DNA of 64,000 nt from Mycobacterium persicum (GTDB lineage: Bacteria; Actinomycetota; Actinomycetes; Mycobacteriales; Mycobacteriaceae): positions 1-64,000 of the forward strand of contig NZ_MVIF01000008.1 of NCBI RefSeq assembly GCF_002086675.1. Direction: 5' to 3'. Positions within the stretch are counted from its first letter, which is position 1. Each line of letters starts with the position of its first letter. Made by a program: the position numbers and the translations under genes. This document shows, one piece after another, positions 25,912-34,517 of the stretch. The notes under the pieces are model-generated. The model saw nothing but the letters and a program-made list of their open reading frames with translations. It ran no database searches and was not told where the DNA came from.

Positions 25912-27363
25912 TCACGGCGACGGTGTCGCTTCTCGCGGGAGCGCCGGGGCAGGTGTCGGCTGCAGCTGTGCTGGCGCCGGGACGACGAACGGCTCGGATC
26001 CCGGTGGCGGGGGCCCTGGTTCGCGCGGGGCGCCGGGCGGCGGCGCCGGTGGCAGGCCCGGGTACAGCGGGGTGCCGTCCGGTGCGTACAGCGGCGCGCC
26101 GTAGGGCGGCGCACCCGGGTACGGGATGGGCCCGGGGGCCGGCCCGCCCGGATAGCGTACGCTGGGCGGTTCGGGCTGTCCCCGGGTGACCGGGAGGTAG
26201 TCGGCGTATCCCGGGAAAGCGATTCCGGGGTTGGGCCGGATATCGAGCCCCGTTCCCCAGCCGGTGTTGGTAATCAGTTGGCGCAGCGGCCAGTTGGCGG
26301 CGACGTCGGGCAGCGATCCGCAGCCCGGCTTACCGCCGGGTCCACCTTTGGCGCCGACGATCGGCAGGTTCTGCGGAAAACGGTATTGGTCGGCGCCGAA
26401 CAACGGAGTGCTGTCGATGATCAGTGAATAGCCATTGGCGCCGCCGGTGGCATCCAGATAGCCGGTGTCGAGGGCGATCTTGGCGCCGACCAGCATGCAC
26501 GTCAGGACCCCGTGGTACTTCGTCAGCAGGCTGGTCGTCGGGTCGAGCAGGTTCACGGCGGTGATCAGCCTGTCCTTGTTCGCACCCAGCAGCGCAATAC
26601 CGCTGCGCGACAGGCCGATCATCTCCGCGAGCAGCGAATCCAGCGCCGGCGCCTCCGCGGCAATGGTGGCGCTGGTGACGGTGGCCGCGTCGAGGACCTT
26701 CAGGATGTCTTGTGCCGCAGCACCATAGGTGTCGCTGAGACGGGTCACCGCCTGCGTGTCCGCCCGGACCGTCTCGGCGCGCGGATTGATCGCGAGCAGC
26801 ACCTGGTTGGCGTCGGTGATGCTCTGACCGACCGTCGCACCGTGCCCGCGCAGACCTTCGGCCAGCGCGGACAGCACTCCCTGCAGCTTCGCCGGGTCGA
26901 TCTGGTTGAGCACCTTGACCAGGTTGGCGAACATCGTGTTGACCTCGGTGCCGACATTCTCGGCCCGAAGCACCGTCCCGGCGGCCAGACGCTGCGGGCT
27001 CGGGTAACGCGGGTACACCAGGTCGACGTATTTGGCGCTGAACAAGGTGGTGGCCCGGATCCGGGCCCCCACGTTGGCCGGGATGTATCTGATCTGCTCC
27101 GGCTGGATGGCCAACGTCAAGGTCACGTAGTCTTTCCCGGCGGTGATCTCGCTGACCCGGCCCACCTGCACTCCCCGCAGCTTGACCTTGCCGCCGCGAT
27201 CCATCACCAGGCCGGCCCGGTCGGACAGCACCGTCACCGCGACCGATGACTTGAACGACCCGGAGAACAGCGCGGCGGTCAGCGCGACGATGCCGATGAT
27301 GGCAATCACCAGCACGAACGTCCACCGCCCGGGATGCGTTCGCTGCGAACGTGATTCCGACAT
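25912..27363 (-). CDS. mceA: Mce-family protein A
   Basis: A 483-residue Mce protein with an N-terminal transmembrane helix (TFVLVIAIIGIVALTAALF) and MlaD domain (VTVLSDRAGLVMDRGGKVKLRGVQVGRVSEI), as in Mce1A-Mce4A. ANGYSLIIDSTP and a Pro-rich tail of about 80 residues follow. It is the first Mce subunit after yrbEB (25-bp gap). Which numbered mce operon this is cannot be fixed from sequence by eye; adjacency to cstA/mmr is not the location of mce1-4 in M. tuberculosis. Confidence 0.94.
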   Translation of the reverse strand: MSESRSQRTHPGRWTFVLVIAIIGIVALTAALFSGSFKSSVAVTVLSDRAGLVMDRGGKVKLRGVQVGRVSEITAGKDYVTLTLAIQPEQIRYIPANVGARIRATTLFSAKYVDLVYPRYPSPQRLAAGTVLRAENVGTEVNTMFANLVKVLNQIDPAKLQGVLSALAEGLRGHGATVGQSITDANQVLLAINPRAETVRADTQAVTRLSDTYGAAAQDILKVLDAATVTSATIAAEAPALDSLLAEMIGLSRSGIALLGANKDRLITAVNLLDPTTSLLTKYHGVLTCMLVGAKIALDTGYLDATGGANGYSLIIDSTPLFGADQYRFPQNLPIVGAKGGPGGKPGCGSLPDVAANWPLRQLITNTGWGTGLDIRPNPGIAFPGYADYLPVTRGQPEPPSVRYPGGPAPGPIPYPGAPPYGAPLYAPDGTPLYPGLPPAPPPGAPREPGPPPPGSEPFVVPAPAQLQPTPAPALPREATPSP

Positions 27364-27388
27364 GGTCGCGGCTCCCCTGGCTACCCGG

Positions 27389-28243
27389 CTATCCCGACAG
27401 ATTGAAATGGCCGGACTGGCCGTGCACCGATAGCGAGATCGCCAGCACGATCAGCGTCAACACGATCAGCGAGGTGCGCACCGAGTGGCCGACCGCCGCG
27501 CCCACTCCGGCGGGCCCGCCCTTGGCGGTATAGCCGTAATAGGTGTGCACCAGCATGATGGCGATGGCCGCGGCGATCACGGTGAGAAACGACCAGAGCA
27601 GATCCGTCGAATTGAGAAAGGTGCGGAAGTAGTGGTCGTAGACGCCGGTGGACTGACCGTAGACCCCGGTCGTACCGAACCGGGCGGCCTGGAAAGCACA
27701 TACCACCGCGATGCAATACAGCGGGATGACCACGACCACACCGGCCACCACCCTGGTGGAGACCAGGTAGGCCACCGACCGGACGGCCATCACCTCGAGC
27801 GCGTCGATTTCGTCGGCGATGCGCATGGCTCCCAGCTGCGCGGTGGCGCCGGCGCCGATGGTGGCCGCCAAACCGACACCGGCGACCGCCGGTGAGATGA
27901 TGCGCACGTTGACGTAGGCGGAGATGAAGCCGGTCATGGCCTCCACCCCGATGCCGGACAGCTGGTTGTAGCCCTGCACGGCGATGACGGCGCCGGTGGA
28001 CAAGGTCAGGAAGCCGACGATGACCACCGTGCCGCCGATCACCGCCAGCGCACCGGTGCCCAGGCTCATCTGGGCGATCAGTCGGATGATCTCGCGGCCG
28101 TAATGGCCGAACGCCGTTCGCATTTCGGCGATGGTCCGGCCGTAGAAGGCCACCTGGGAGCCGACGCGATTCCAGCCGGCCGCCAAGCCGTTCGCCCGGT
28201 GGCCGATCCAGGAGAGCCGCTCGACGGGCGGGTTGGCGCTCAT
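27389..28243 (-). CDS. yrbEB: MlaE-type permease YrbEB
   Basis: A 284-residue integral membrane protein of the MlaE/YrbE family, with hydrophobic helices and the conserved ISPAVAGVGLAATIGAGATAQLGAMRIADEIDALEVM segment (Glu in the EQ-loop-like DEIDALEVM coupling region). Start ATG 28243 overlaps the yrbEA stop (ATGA). Two YrbE proteins form the membrane core that couples the Mce channel to the MceG/Mkl ATPase, which is not in this window. Confidence 0.95.
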   Translation of the reverse strand: MSANPPVERLSWIGHRANGLAAGWNRVGSQVAFYGRTIAEMRTAFGHYGREIIRLIAQMSLGTGALAVIGGTVVIVGFLTLSTGAVIAVQGYNQLSGIGVEAMTGFISAYVNVRIISPAVAGVGLAATIGAGATAQLGAMRIADEIDALEVMAVRSVAYLVSTRVVAGVVVVIPLYCIAVVCAFQAARFGTTGVYGQSTGVYDHYFRTFLNSTDLLWSFLTVIAAAIAIMLVHTYYGYTAKGGPAGVGAAVGHSVRTSLIVLTLIVLAISLSVHGQSGHFNLSG

Positions 28244-29007
28244 TGCGGGCCTACGTAGAAGACGGCCGTCGCGACGATGTTGATCACGAACAACGCGATG
28301 AAGGAGTAGACGACCGTCTCGTTGACGGCGTTGCCGACACCCTGCGGGCCGCCGCCCACCGATATGCCTTTGTAGCAGGCGATCAGGGCGGCGGCCATGC
28401 CGAACAGCGCGCCCTTGACCAGTCCCAGAATCAGTTCGGGAAGGTGGGTGATCAGTGTCAGGCCCGCGGCGAAAGCTCCCGGCGTGACGTGTTGGACGAA
28501 CACCGAGAACACGAACGAGCCGGCGAGGCCCACCAGGGTCACCAGCGACACCAACGACACGGCGACCACGGTGGCCGCCAGTACGCGCGGCGCGGCCAGC
28601 CGGCGAATCGGGTCGACGCCCATCACCCGCAATGCGTCGAGTTCCTCGTGAATGGTCCGGGCGCCCAGATCGGCGCACATCGCGGTGGCTCCGGTGCCGG
28701 CGACGACGAGCACCGTCACCACCGGCCCGATCTGGGTGACCGAGGCGGTGGCTGCGCCGGTGCCGGAGAAATCGGCGGCGCCGAACTCCACCAACAAGAT
28801 GTTGAGGGTGAACACCACCAGTACGGTGAACGGAATCGCCAGCAACAGTGTCGGAACGATGGAAACCCGTGCCACGAACCAGCTTTGCAGCAGAAACTCC
28901 CGCCACGGGAAGGGCAGTTTGAACATCGCCACGAAGGTGTCCAGCGACATGGCGAAGAATTCGCCGACGGAACGCAGCGGCTTGGTGACGGTGTCCGATG
29001 AAACCAT
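28240..29007 (-). CDS. yrbEA: MlaE-type permease YrbEA
   Basis: A 255-residue MlaE-family permease and first gene of the mce operon. The family core is at the centre: GTGATAMCADLGARTIHEELDALRVMGVDPIRRL. Hydrophobic helices flank it. ATG 29007 has an AGGAAAGGG ribosome-binding segment 10-20 bp upstream. Tandem 10-mers GCGCTCTAGT/GCGCTCGAGT (29031-29050) directly upstream may mark a regulator site. Confidence 0.95.
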   Translation of the reverse strand: MVSSDTVTKPLRSVGEFFAMSLDTFVAMFKLPFPWREFLLQSWFVARVSIVPTLLLAIPFTVLVVFTLNILLVEFGAADFSGTGAATASVTQIGPVVTVLVVAGTGATAMCADLGARTIHEELDALRVMGVDPIRRLAAPRVLAATVVAVSLVSLVTLVGLAGSFVFSVFVQHVTPGAFAAGLTLITHLPELILGLVKGALFGMAAALIACYKGISVGGGPQGVGNAVNETVVYSFIALFVINIVATAVFYVGPQ

Positions 29008-29030
29008 CAGCGCGGCTTCCCTTTCCTGTT

Positions 29031-29050
29031 GCGCTCTAGTGCGCTCGAGT
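29031..29050. promoter_or_regulatory. tandem 10-mer upstream of yrbEA
   Basis: Two adjacent copies of GCGCTCNAGT (second-copy variant GCGCTCGAGT), with a third GCGCTCGAG at 29090-29098, lie in the 153-bp gap before the mce operon. They may be an operator or chance; no mce regulator gene is adjacent. Confidence 0.3.
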
Positions 29051-29160
29051 GTGTTGCTGCGTCCTTGAAGGGACTATGGTCGCAACCACGCGCTCGAGGA
29101 AGAGTCGTTTGTCAGAAGTGTGTAGACGAAGGTCCTCTGCGGATGGAGCACCGGACATGC

Positions 29161-29493
29161 TCACCAACCTGCCGGTGGAACGTATCCGGCGGCCGTTTGC
29201 CGCAACTGCCAGATCTGGGCCGGGCACAGTTCGCCGACCGCCTGGCTGATCAGATAGGAGGCCTGATACTCGTCGGAGGTGTCAAAGTCGCTTTTGACCT
29301 CGGCGATGATCTGTGGGTAGCGCTCGCCGGCCCGCACCTTCTCACAGATGCCGTTCCCGTATGCCAGCGCGGTCGCGGCGTCGGGAAAGTTGTAGCCCGG
29401 GCGCACAGTCACATTGACCAGGTAGGCCACCGCGTCGGCATGGGCCGCGGGTGCGCCGGTGGACATCACGACGACCGACCCGACGGCGGCCAT
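29161..29493 (-). CDS. DUF732-type small secreted protein
   Basis: A 110-residue protein from ATG 29493, just after the upstream stop (TGACGATG). A short signal peptide (about 1-20, ending AAHA before DAVAYL) leads to a DUF732-like domain: NFPDAATALAYGNGICEKVRAGERYPQIIAEVKSD, with paired Cys near 47 and 87. DUF732 proteins are small exported mycobacterial proteins of unknown function. Tight coupling to the CAP gene suggests co-expression. The signal peptide is short, so a slightly earlier non-ATG start remains possible. Confidence 0.75.
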   Translation of the reverse strand: MAAVGSVVVMSTGAPAAHADAVAYLVNVTVRPGYNFPDAATALAYGNGICEKVRAGERYPQIIAEVKSDFDTSDEYQASYLISQAVGELCPAQIWQLRQTAAGYVPPAGW

Positions 29494-29495
29494 CG

Positions 29496-29999
29496 TCAGG
29501 CTGATCCCCTTGGCGCCGAGTGGTCGGCCGGTGCGCCGTACACGGCGACGACCACGCTGCGGTCCAGGCTGTTCTCCGACCACACGCCCATCTGCGTATA
29601 GGCGCAGTTCTGCATGATCGCCAGGTATGCGGGGTTGTAGTACCACTGGTTGATCACCTCGATGCCGCTGATCGCCAGGGCCGGGTTGATAGCCACCGTC
29701 TCGGCGACGCTGCCGCGATAGCCCGCGGCGGTCGCGCGGTCCTGCACGGTCGAGCCGTCAGAGCCGAGGTCACCGTCGAGGGTGCGATTGTTGAGCACGT
29801 CGACGGTGTGCCATTGCGCTGCGAGTTGCAGCTGCAGGTTGATCCGCACATCGTTGGTGCACCCGGCGTTGTGCTGCACGGTGTAGACGTTCGCGACGAC
29901 ACCGTCGTTGAGCCGCTTGTTGTCCGCGTTCGCGGGCGGCGTTGCGGCGAGCGCTGCGGCCGCGAGTGCGGCGGACAAAATCGGGCGAACCGCAGTCAC
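29496..29999 (-). CDS. secreted CAP/SCP-domain protein
   Basis: A 167-residue protein with an Ala-rich signal peptide (cleavage after PPANA, mature start DNKRL) and a CAP-superfamily domain: QLQLAAQWHTVDVLNN (His/helix region), DRATAAGYRGSVAETVA and INQWYYNPAYLAIMQNCAYTQMGVW. GTG 29999 overlaps the upstream stop as GTGA and is preferred; ATG 30020 would add seven residues and overlap by 25 bp. CAP proteins are secreted and often bind sterols or act in the envelope. Confidence 0.85.
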   Translation of the reverse strand: MTAVRPILSAALAAAALAATPPANADNKRLNDGVVANVYTVQHNAGCTNDVRINLQLQLAAQWHTVDVLNNRTLDGDLGSDGSTVQDRATAAGYRGSVAETVAINPALAISGIEVINQWYYNPAYLAIMQNCAYTQMGVWSENSLDRSVVVAVYGAPADHSAPRGSA

Positions 30000-30379
30000 T
30001 CGTGCGGTTCGGCGATCCATTTGCGCGCTTCGTCGACATCGGCGTTCGAGAATGCGCGGTACTCGCCGGGCCACAGAAAGCCGAAGAACTGGCTGAATTT
30101 CGCCACATGCGCCATCCATTCCACGTCGGTGACCAAGGCGGCGCGTTCCCAGTCGAAGAAATGACCGAAACCGAACTTCGAATCCTCCCAGACCGCGCCG
30201 GGATCGAATCTCTGGAAATCAGAAGGTATTTCACAATAAATCCGCACCTTCCGATGGCGGGCCAACCTGTCCTCGAAGTCGGGCACCAGTACGTCGTCGT
30301 AGTCGGTTTTCGTGACATGCCCACGGAAGGCGAACGCGGCGACGTTGTCGGGAAAGCCCTCTAGGCGCTCGATCACCAT
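29996..30379 (-). CDS. SpoIIAA/STAS-like protein
   Basis: A 127-residue cytosolic protein resembling the SpoIIAA-like family: MVIERLEGFPDNVAAFAFRGHVTKTDYDDVLVPDFEDRLARHRKVRIYCEIP start and FERAALVTDVEWMAH-type middle (here WERAALVTDVEWMAHV). These small proteins adopt the STAS fold and may bind lipids or act in regulation; they are often found singly. It starts the small STAS-CAP-DUF732 operon upstream of the mce genes. Confidence 0.8.
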   Translation of the reverse strand: MVIERLEGFPDNVAAFAFRGHVTKTDYDDVLVPDFEDRLARHRKVRIYCEIPSDFQRFDPGAVWEDSKFGFGHFFDWERAALVTDVEWMAHVAKFSQFFGFLWPGEYRAFSNADVDEARKWIAEPHE

Positions 30380-30553
30380 GCCTCCTCGTGTCCGCCCACC
30401 CGATGCAATTGCGGTGTGGTCATCGTCGCCTCGCCGGGCGCCGTGGTGTAGAGGCCAAAGTCACCGAAACGCAACCCGGTGCCGCCACCGACGGCACGCC
30501 GGCGACCGCGGGTAGTGCCGCACTGCCCGGCATCGGGCCTAAAATTGGGCGCG

Positions 30554-32080
30554 ATGAGAGTCGGTATCGACTTCGGCACCACGCACACCGTCGCCGCGGT
30601 CGTCGACAGGGGCAACTACCCCGTCGTCTCCTTCGACGGGGTGGAGGCTTGGCCGTCGCTGATCGCGGCGAACGCAGCCGGGGAGATCCGGTTCGGGCTG
30701 GACGCCGCCGCCGTGCGCCGCGAGCCGGGATGGTCGGTGCTGCGCTCGTTCAAACGTCTGCTCAACGACGCCGGACCGCACACCGAGGTGAAGCTGGCCG
30801 GCCGCGATTACCCGCTGGCCGAGTTGCTGACCGGCTACCTGGCGCGGTTCAAAGACGATCTTCGGCATCGCTCCAACGCCGGACTCGAGCCCGCCGAACC
30901 CCTTGAGGCCGCAATCAGTGTGCCGGCCAATGCGTCCAGCGCGCAACGCTTTATGACGCTGGACGCCTTTCTCGCGGCGGGCTTTCACGTCGTCGCCATG
31001 CTGAACGAACCGTCTGCGGCCAGCCTCGAGTATGCCCACCGATACCGCTCCACCATTACCGCCAAACGCGAATACGTCCTGATCTACGACCTCGGCGGCG
31101 GCACCTTCGACGCCTCGCTGCTGAAGATGACGGGCCCTGTGAACGAAGTCGTCGTCAGCGAGGGCATCCAGCGTCTGGGTGGCGACGATTTCGACCAGGC
31201 GATACTGCAGCTCGTCGTGTCCGGCGCGACGCTGCCGAGAGCTGCCGAAGCATCCGATCTGCTGAGGGAGGAATGCGCCGCACGCAAGGAAGCCATCGGG
31301 CCGCAGACCCGCCGCTTGCTGGTGGACCTGACGGTGGTCGACGGAATCGACCGGCCGCCGTTCGCCTGCGGCATCGACGAGGTGTACGCGGCCTGCGCGC
31401 CGCTCGTCGACAAAACCATGGACGTGCTCTCGCGCGTGCTGCGCGACCCGGCGGCCACCGGAAGCGGCGTCGCCTGGTCCGAGGTGGCAGGCATCTACCT
31501 GGTGGGCGGGGCCGGCAGCTTTCCGCTGATTTCTCGGATGCTGCGCGCCACCTTCGGGGAGAAACGGGTGAAACGCTCGCCGCACCCGTTTGCCGCGACG
31601 GCCATCGGGCTGGCGGTCTTTCTCGACGCGAGAGCGAATTTCCAGTTATCCGAACACTTTTCGCGGCATTTCGGTGTCTTCCGCGAGGCGTGCGCCGGCG
31701 CCGACGTGGTGTTCGACCCGATCGTGCCCAAGGACGCCTCGCTTCCCGCCGACGGGCAGTCGCCGCTGATCATCAGGCGAAACTATCGGGCGGCCCACAA
31801 CATCGGACATTTCCGGTTCGTGGAGTGCAGCCGCCTGGTCGACGGCCGTCCCGACGGGGACGTGACTCCCTACGATCCCGTCTACTTCCCCTTCGACCCG
31901 GCCCTGTATGACCGCCACGACCTGGGGCGGCAACCCGTCGGCCGGTGCAATGACGGGCCCGATGTCGAGGAACGCTACGTCGTCGTCCCCGGCGGCGCGG
32001 TGGAAGTGACCCTGACGACCCAGCCCACCGGCTTCCAGCGCACCTTTCGGCTGGAACGACACGCCCCTGCGGGGCTGTGA
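30554..32080 (+). CDS. Hsp70-family protein (non-canonical)
   Basis: A 508-residue protein with the actin-like Hsp70 ATPase fold: phosphate-1 GIDFGTTHT (4-12), phosphate-2 DLGGGTFD (179-186) and adenosine motif YLVGGAGSFPLI near 316-328. It is shorter than DnaK (about 620). The last 110 residues form a compact domain that does not look like the DnaK substrate-binding domain and lacks the lid. It may be a specialised chaperone. The nitroreductase start overlaps its stop (GTGA), so they are one operon. ATG 30554 is chosen because GIDFGTT should be near the N-terminus. Confidence 0.88.
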   Translation: MRVGIDFGTTHTVAAVVDRGNYPVVSFDGVEAWPSLIAANAAGEIRFGLDAAAVRREPGWSVLRSFKRLLNDAGPHTEVKLAGRDYPLAELLTGYLARFKDDLRHRSNAGLEPAEPLEAAISVPANASSAQRFMTLDAFLAAGFHVVAMLNEPSAASLEYAHRYRSTITAKREYVLIYDLGGGTFDASLLKMTGPVNEVVVSEGIQRLGGDDFDQAILQLVVSGATLPRAAEASDLLREECAARKEAIGPQTRRLLVDLTVVDGIDRPPFACGIDEVYAACAPLVDKTMDVLSRVLRDPAATGSGVAWSEVAGIYLVGGAGSFPLISRMLRATFGEKRVKRSPHPFAATAIGLAVFLDARANFQLSEHFSRHFGVFREACAGADVVFDPIVPKDASLPADGQSPLIIRRNYRAAHNIGHFRFVECSRLVDGRPDGDVTPYDPVYFPFDPALYDRHDLGRQPVGRCNDGPDVEERYVVVPGGAVEVTLTTQPTGFQRTFRLERHAPAGL

Positions 32081-32748
32081 CCATGGAGCTGTACGACGTC
32101 ATGCGAACGACGTTCGCGGCGCGCAAGTTCACCGACGATCCGCTGCCCGACGAGGTGTTGTCGCGCGTCTTCGACAACGCCCGGTTCGCCCCCAGCGGCG
32201 GCAACCGCCAAGGCGCCCATATCACCGTGGTGCGCGACGCCGACGTCCGTCGTCGCCTGGCCGAGTTGGGCATCCCGGCCGCTCGCCGCTACCTCGCGCA
32301 GTTGACGGCCGGTGAAAATCCTTGGAACTCCATTCATCCCAGCGGGGTGCCGCAGGAGGTTGTCGACAGCACAGAAGTTCCGGACGCATTCGTTGCTTCG
32401 GTTACGAAAGCGCCGGTGGTACTGGTGGTTTCCGTTGACCTGGAGGTGGTCGCGGCGCTGGATCGGGACCTGGACCGGGTCGGCATCGCCGCCGGCGCCT
32501 CGGTGTATCCGTTGGTGTGGAACATCCTGCTGGCCGCTCGAAACGAGGGCTACGGCGGCACCATCACCACCATGGCGATCGCCGGGGAGGAGCAGGTCCG
32601 CGCATTGCTGGGCATTCCCGCCAATCACGCGGTCGCCGCGATCGTGCCGCTCGGTAGGCCCACCCGCCAGCTGACGAAGCTGCGCCGCCGGCCGGTGGCC
32701 GAGTTCGTCACCCGGGAGCGCTTCGGCGGCCCGGCATTCGACGGCTAA
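32077..32748 (+). CDS. nitroreductase-family flavoprotein
   Basis: A 223-residue FMN-dependent nitroreductase-like protein: MRTTFAARKFTDDPLPDEVLSRVFDNARFAPSGGNRQ at the N-terminus and GAS-VYPLVWNILLAARNEGYGGTITT in the second half are the standard FMN/dimer segments. GTG 32077 overlaps the Hsp70 stop; ATG 32083 is an alternative that would drop two residues. It probably reduces a nitro, quinone or similar substrate with NAD(P)H. Its coupling to an Hsp70-like gene is unusual. Confidence 0.9.
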   Translation: MTMELYDVMRTTFAARKFTDDPLPDEVLSRVFDNARFAPSGGNRQGAHITVVRDADVRRRLAELGIPAARRYLAQLTAGENPWNSIHPSGVPQEVVDSTEVPDAFVASVTKAPVVLVVSVDLEVVAALDRDLDRVGIAAGASVYPLVWNILLAARNEGYGGTITTMAIAGEEQVRALLGIPANHAVAAIVPLGRPTRQLTKLRRRPVAEFVTRERFGGPAFDG

Positions 32749-32759
32749 GACGCGGCGCC

Positions 32760-33224
32760 TCAGTCGATGGCGTCCCGGTAGATGTCCAACAGCCGAAACC
32801 TGGTGGCGTCGAGATACTCTCCGAGTACGGCAATGACACGCTTTTGCAGTTCGTAGCCGAGTTCGTGGTCCTCTTCGCATTTCTCGCGCAGGCACTTGCC
32901 GTCGAAGACGATCGCCCGTGTCATCCCGGCGGCGCGCGCATCGAAGCGCCAGTGGTAGGGCGGCACCAGCCACGACCATCCGAGGATGTCGCCGTCGCCG
33001 AGTGTCTGCACGACCAGGCTGCCGTGGCCGGGAGAAGACGTTTCGAGCGCGATCTTGCCGGCGCGAATCAGGTAGAAGTGATCCGCGTGCTCACCTTCGC
33101 GGCAGATCAGGTCGCCGGCATCGAAGCGCACATTCGCCGCACACCCGACCGCCAACTGCAGATAACGAGGGTCCATCCCGCTGAAGAACCGATGCCCGGC
33201 CAGCACGCCTTCCAGGGTCCGCAC
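32760..33224 (-). CDS. cyclic nucleotide-binding domain protein without HTH
   Basis: A 154-residue single-domain protein: the Crp-type cNMP fold with REGEHADHFYLIRAGKIALE and the LGDGDILGWSWLVPPYHWRFDARA phosphate-binding cassette region. No DNA-binding helix-turn-helix follows, so it is a sensor or adaptor rather than a Crp transcription factor. It ends 12 bp from the convergent nitroreductase gene. A class III adenylate cyclase lies 2 kb downstream. Mycobacteria have several such stand-alone cAMP-binding proteins. Confidence 0.85.
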   Translation of the reverse strand: MRTLEGVLAGHRFFSGMDPRYLQLAVGCAANVRFDAGDLICREGEHADHFYLIRAGKIALETSSPGHGSLVVQTLGDGDILGWSWLVPPYHWRFDARAAGMTRAIVFDGKCLREKCEEDHELGYELQKRVIAVLGEYLDATRFRLLDIYRDAID

Positions 33225-33250
33225 TGTGAATTCCTTTCGTTGGTGCCCCG

Positions 33251-34135
33251 TCAGGCAACGAGCCCGGCGGCTTCCTCCAGTTGCGTCAGCGCGGGCTCGA
33301 TCGCATCGGCGAGGTCGTCGATATCGTCGGCGACCTCCGGGGTGGTGACGAAACCGAAATCGATGGACCCGCGGTAGCTGAAGCAGGTGACGTTCAGGCC
33401 CACCTCCATGGTCAGGGGGCCGATGGGTATCAGGCTTTCCACCACCGCGCCGGCCAGATAGATCGGGAAGTCGGGGCCGGGAACGTTGGAGACGACGAGG
33501 TTTATCGGGGCGACGCGGCCGCCGATATGGCTGGCGGTGTAGGCCCGGACGGCCAGGGCCAGCAGACCCGGCGGTGTGGTATCGGTCAGGCCATGATCTG
33601 ATGGGCCGTAAGCGCTTTGGCCATCTCCTTGGCGCCCCGGGAATTTCGGTAGATGGTGTTCAGCCGCTCGGCGACATCGGCGACGTTGGTGGCCAGGCTC
33701 ATCGTCATCGACGCGATCTGGTTGGCGGATTTTGGTCAGGGTCGCGGCACGACCGCCCTCGAGACCCTCGATGAACCACATCTCCCACAGGGGTCTGCTG
33801 CGCTCCAGCGGATAGGACATCAGGCGGCCGACAAGCTCCTCCAGCTCGCGGCGTCCGCCCGGTGAGGGCACCGCCACACGCCGGATGTGATAGTCGATGT
33901 CGAGCTTGGTGTCCTCGACCCACCACGGCCGGTCCAGGCCAAGGGGCGCGCCGGCGACCCGGCACCGCAGCAACGGCAGCTCCGCAAGTCGGGCAGCCAT
34001 GAGGTCTTTGACCACATCAAAACTGAAATCGGGCGCCTCGGAGGGATCACAGATCGCCAGACCGCCGATGTGCATTGGGCAGGTATGGGTCTCGGCGAAC
34101 CAGAACGCCGCGTCCAGAGCGGACAACCGCCTCAC
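33251..34135 (-). pseudogene. broken WS/DGAT acyltransferase gene
   Basis: The N-terminal half reads [25 protein letters not shown]...[23 protein letters not shown] and the C-terminal half [20 protein letters not shown]...[19 protein letters not shown]...[16 protein letters not shown], both typical of mycobacterial wax-ester synthase/DGATs. The HHxxxDG catalytic motif that should follow LTKI is missing: a deletion of about 140 codons joins directly to the [26 protein letters not shown] segment, which is in the +1 frame. A second one-base loss near 33597 restores the frame before LTDTTPPG. Intact members are about 450-470 residues; here 294 codons remain. Confidence 0.85.
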
Positions 34136-34384
34136 GACGACAGCGTAGAGCGTCGCCGGCCAGGCAACCTCGAAAACACCCCTATCCGCCGAGATTGGTT
34201 TGACCGCGGTCGGGGTCGGGTTTGGTCCCAAGAGTTCTAGCGCCAGTGGCTTCAGCGCGCGGTAGTCGACCTTTGCCGAGCACGGTGCTCGGCACCCGGT
34301 CGACCATCGGCACCACTCATGCCGACCTGGCCGACCGGGCAGGGCCGCGGCTGCTTGTCGACCACAGCGCGAAGCGGGCCAGCG

Positions 34385-34442
34385 CCGAGCGTGTAGCTGC
34401 TGCGAGATTTCGCACGAAATCTCGCAGCAGCCTCACGCTCGG
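34385..34442. repeat. 58-bp intergenic palindrome
   Basis: Arms 34385-34412 and 34415-34442 are inverted copies (28 nt each) around CA, with a single 2-nt mismatch (TA vs CT). It lies 75 bp upstream of the SDR start and 250 bp upstream of the divergent broken WS/DGAT gene. Length and symmetry suggest a dispersed palindrome or operator, not coding sequence. Confidence 0.85.
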
Positions 34443-34517
34443 CGGATCACCTGCCGACGCCGCCGGCGGCCTACCGCGTTGTGCCAAGGTTGTCTCGACC
34501 GAAAGGAGACATTCTCA

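Noticed and set aside
29036-29249. Two overlapping small open frames near the mce promoter
   Set aside because: No homologous feature or supported start; the region is better explained as the leader of yrbEA.
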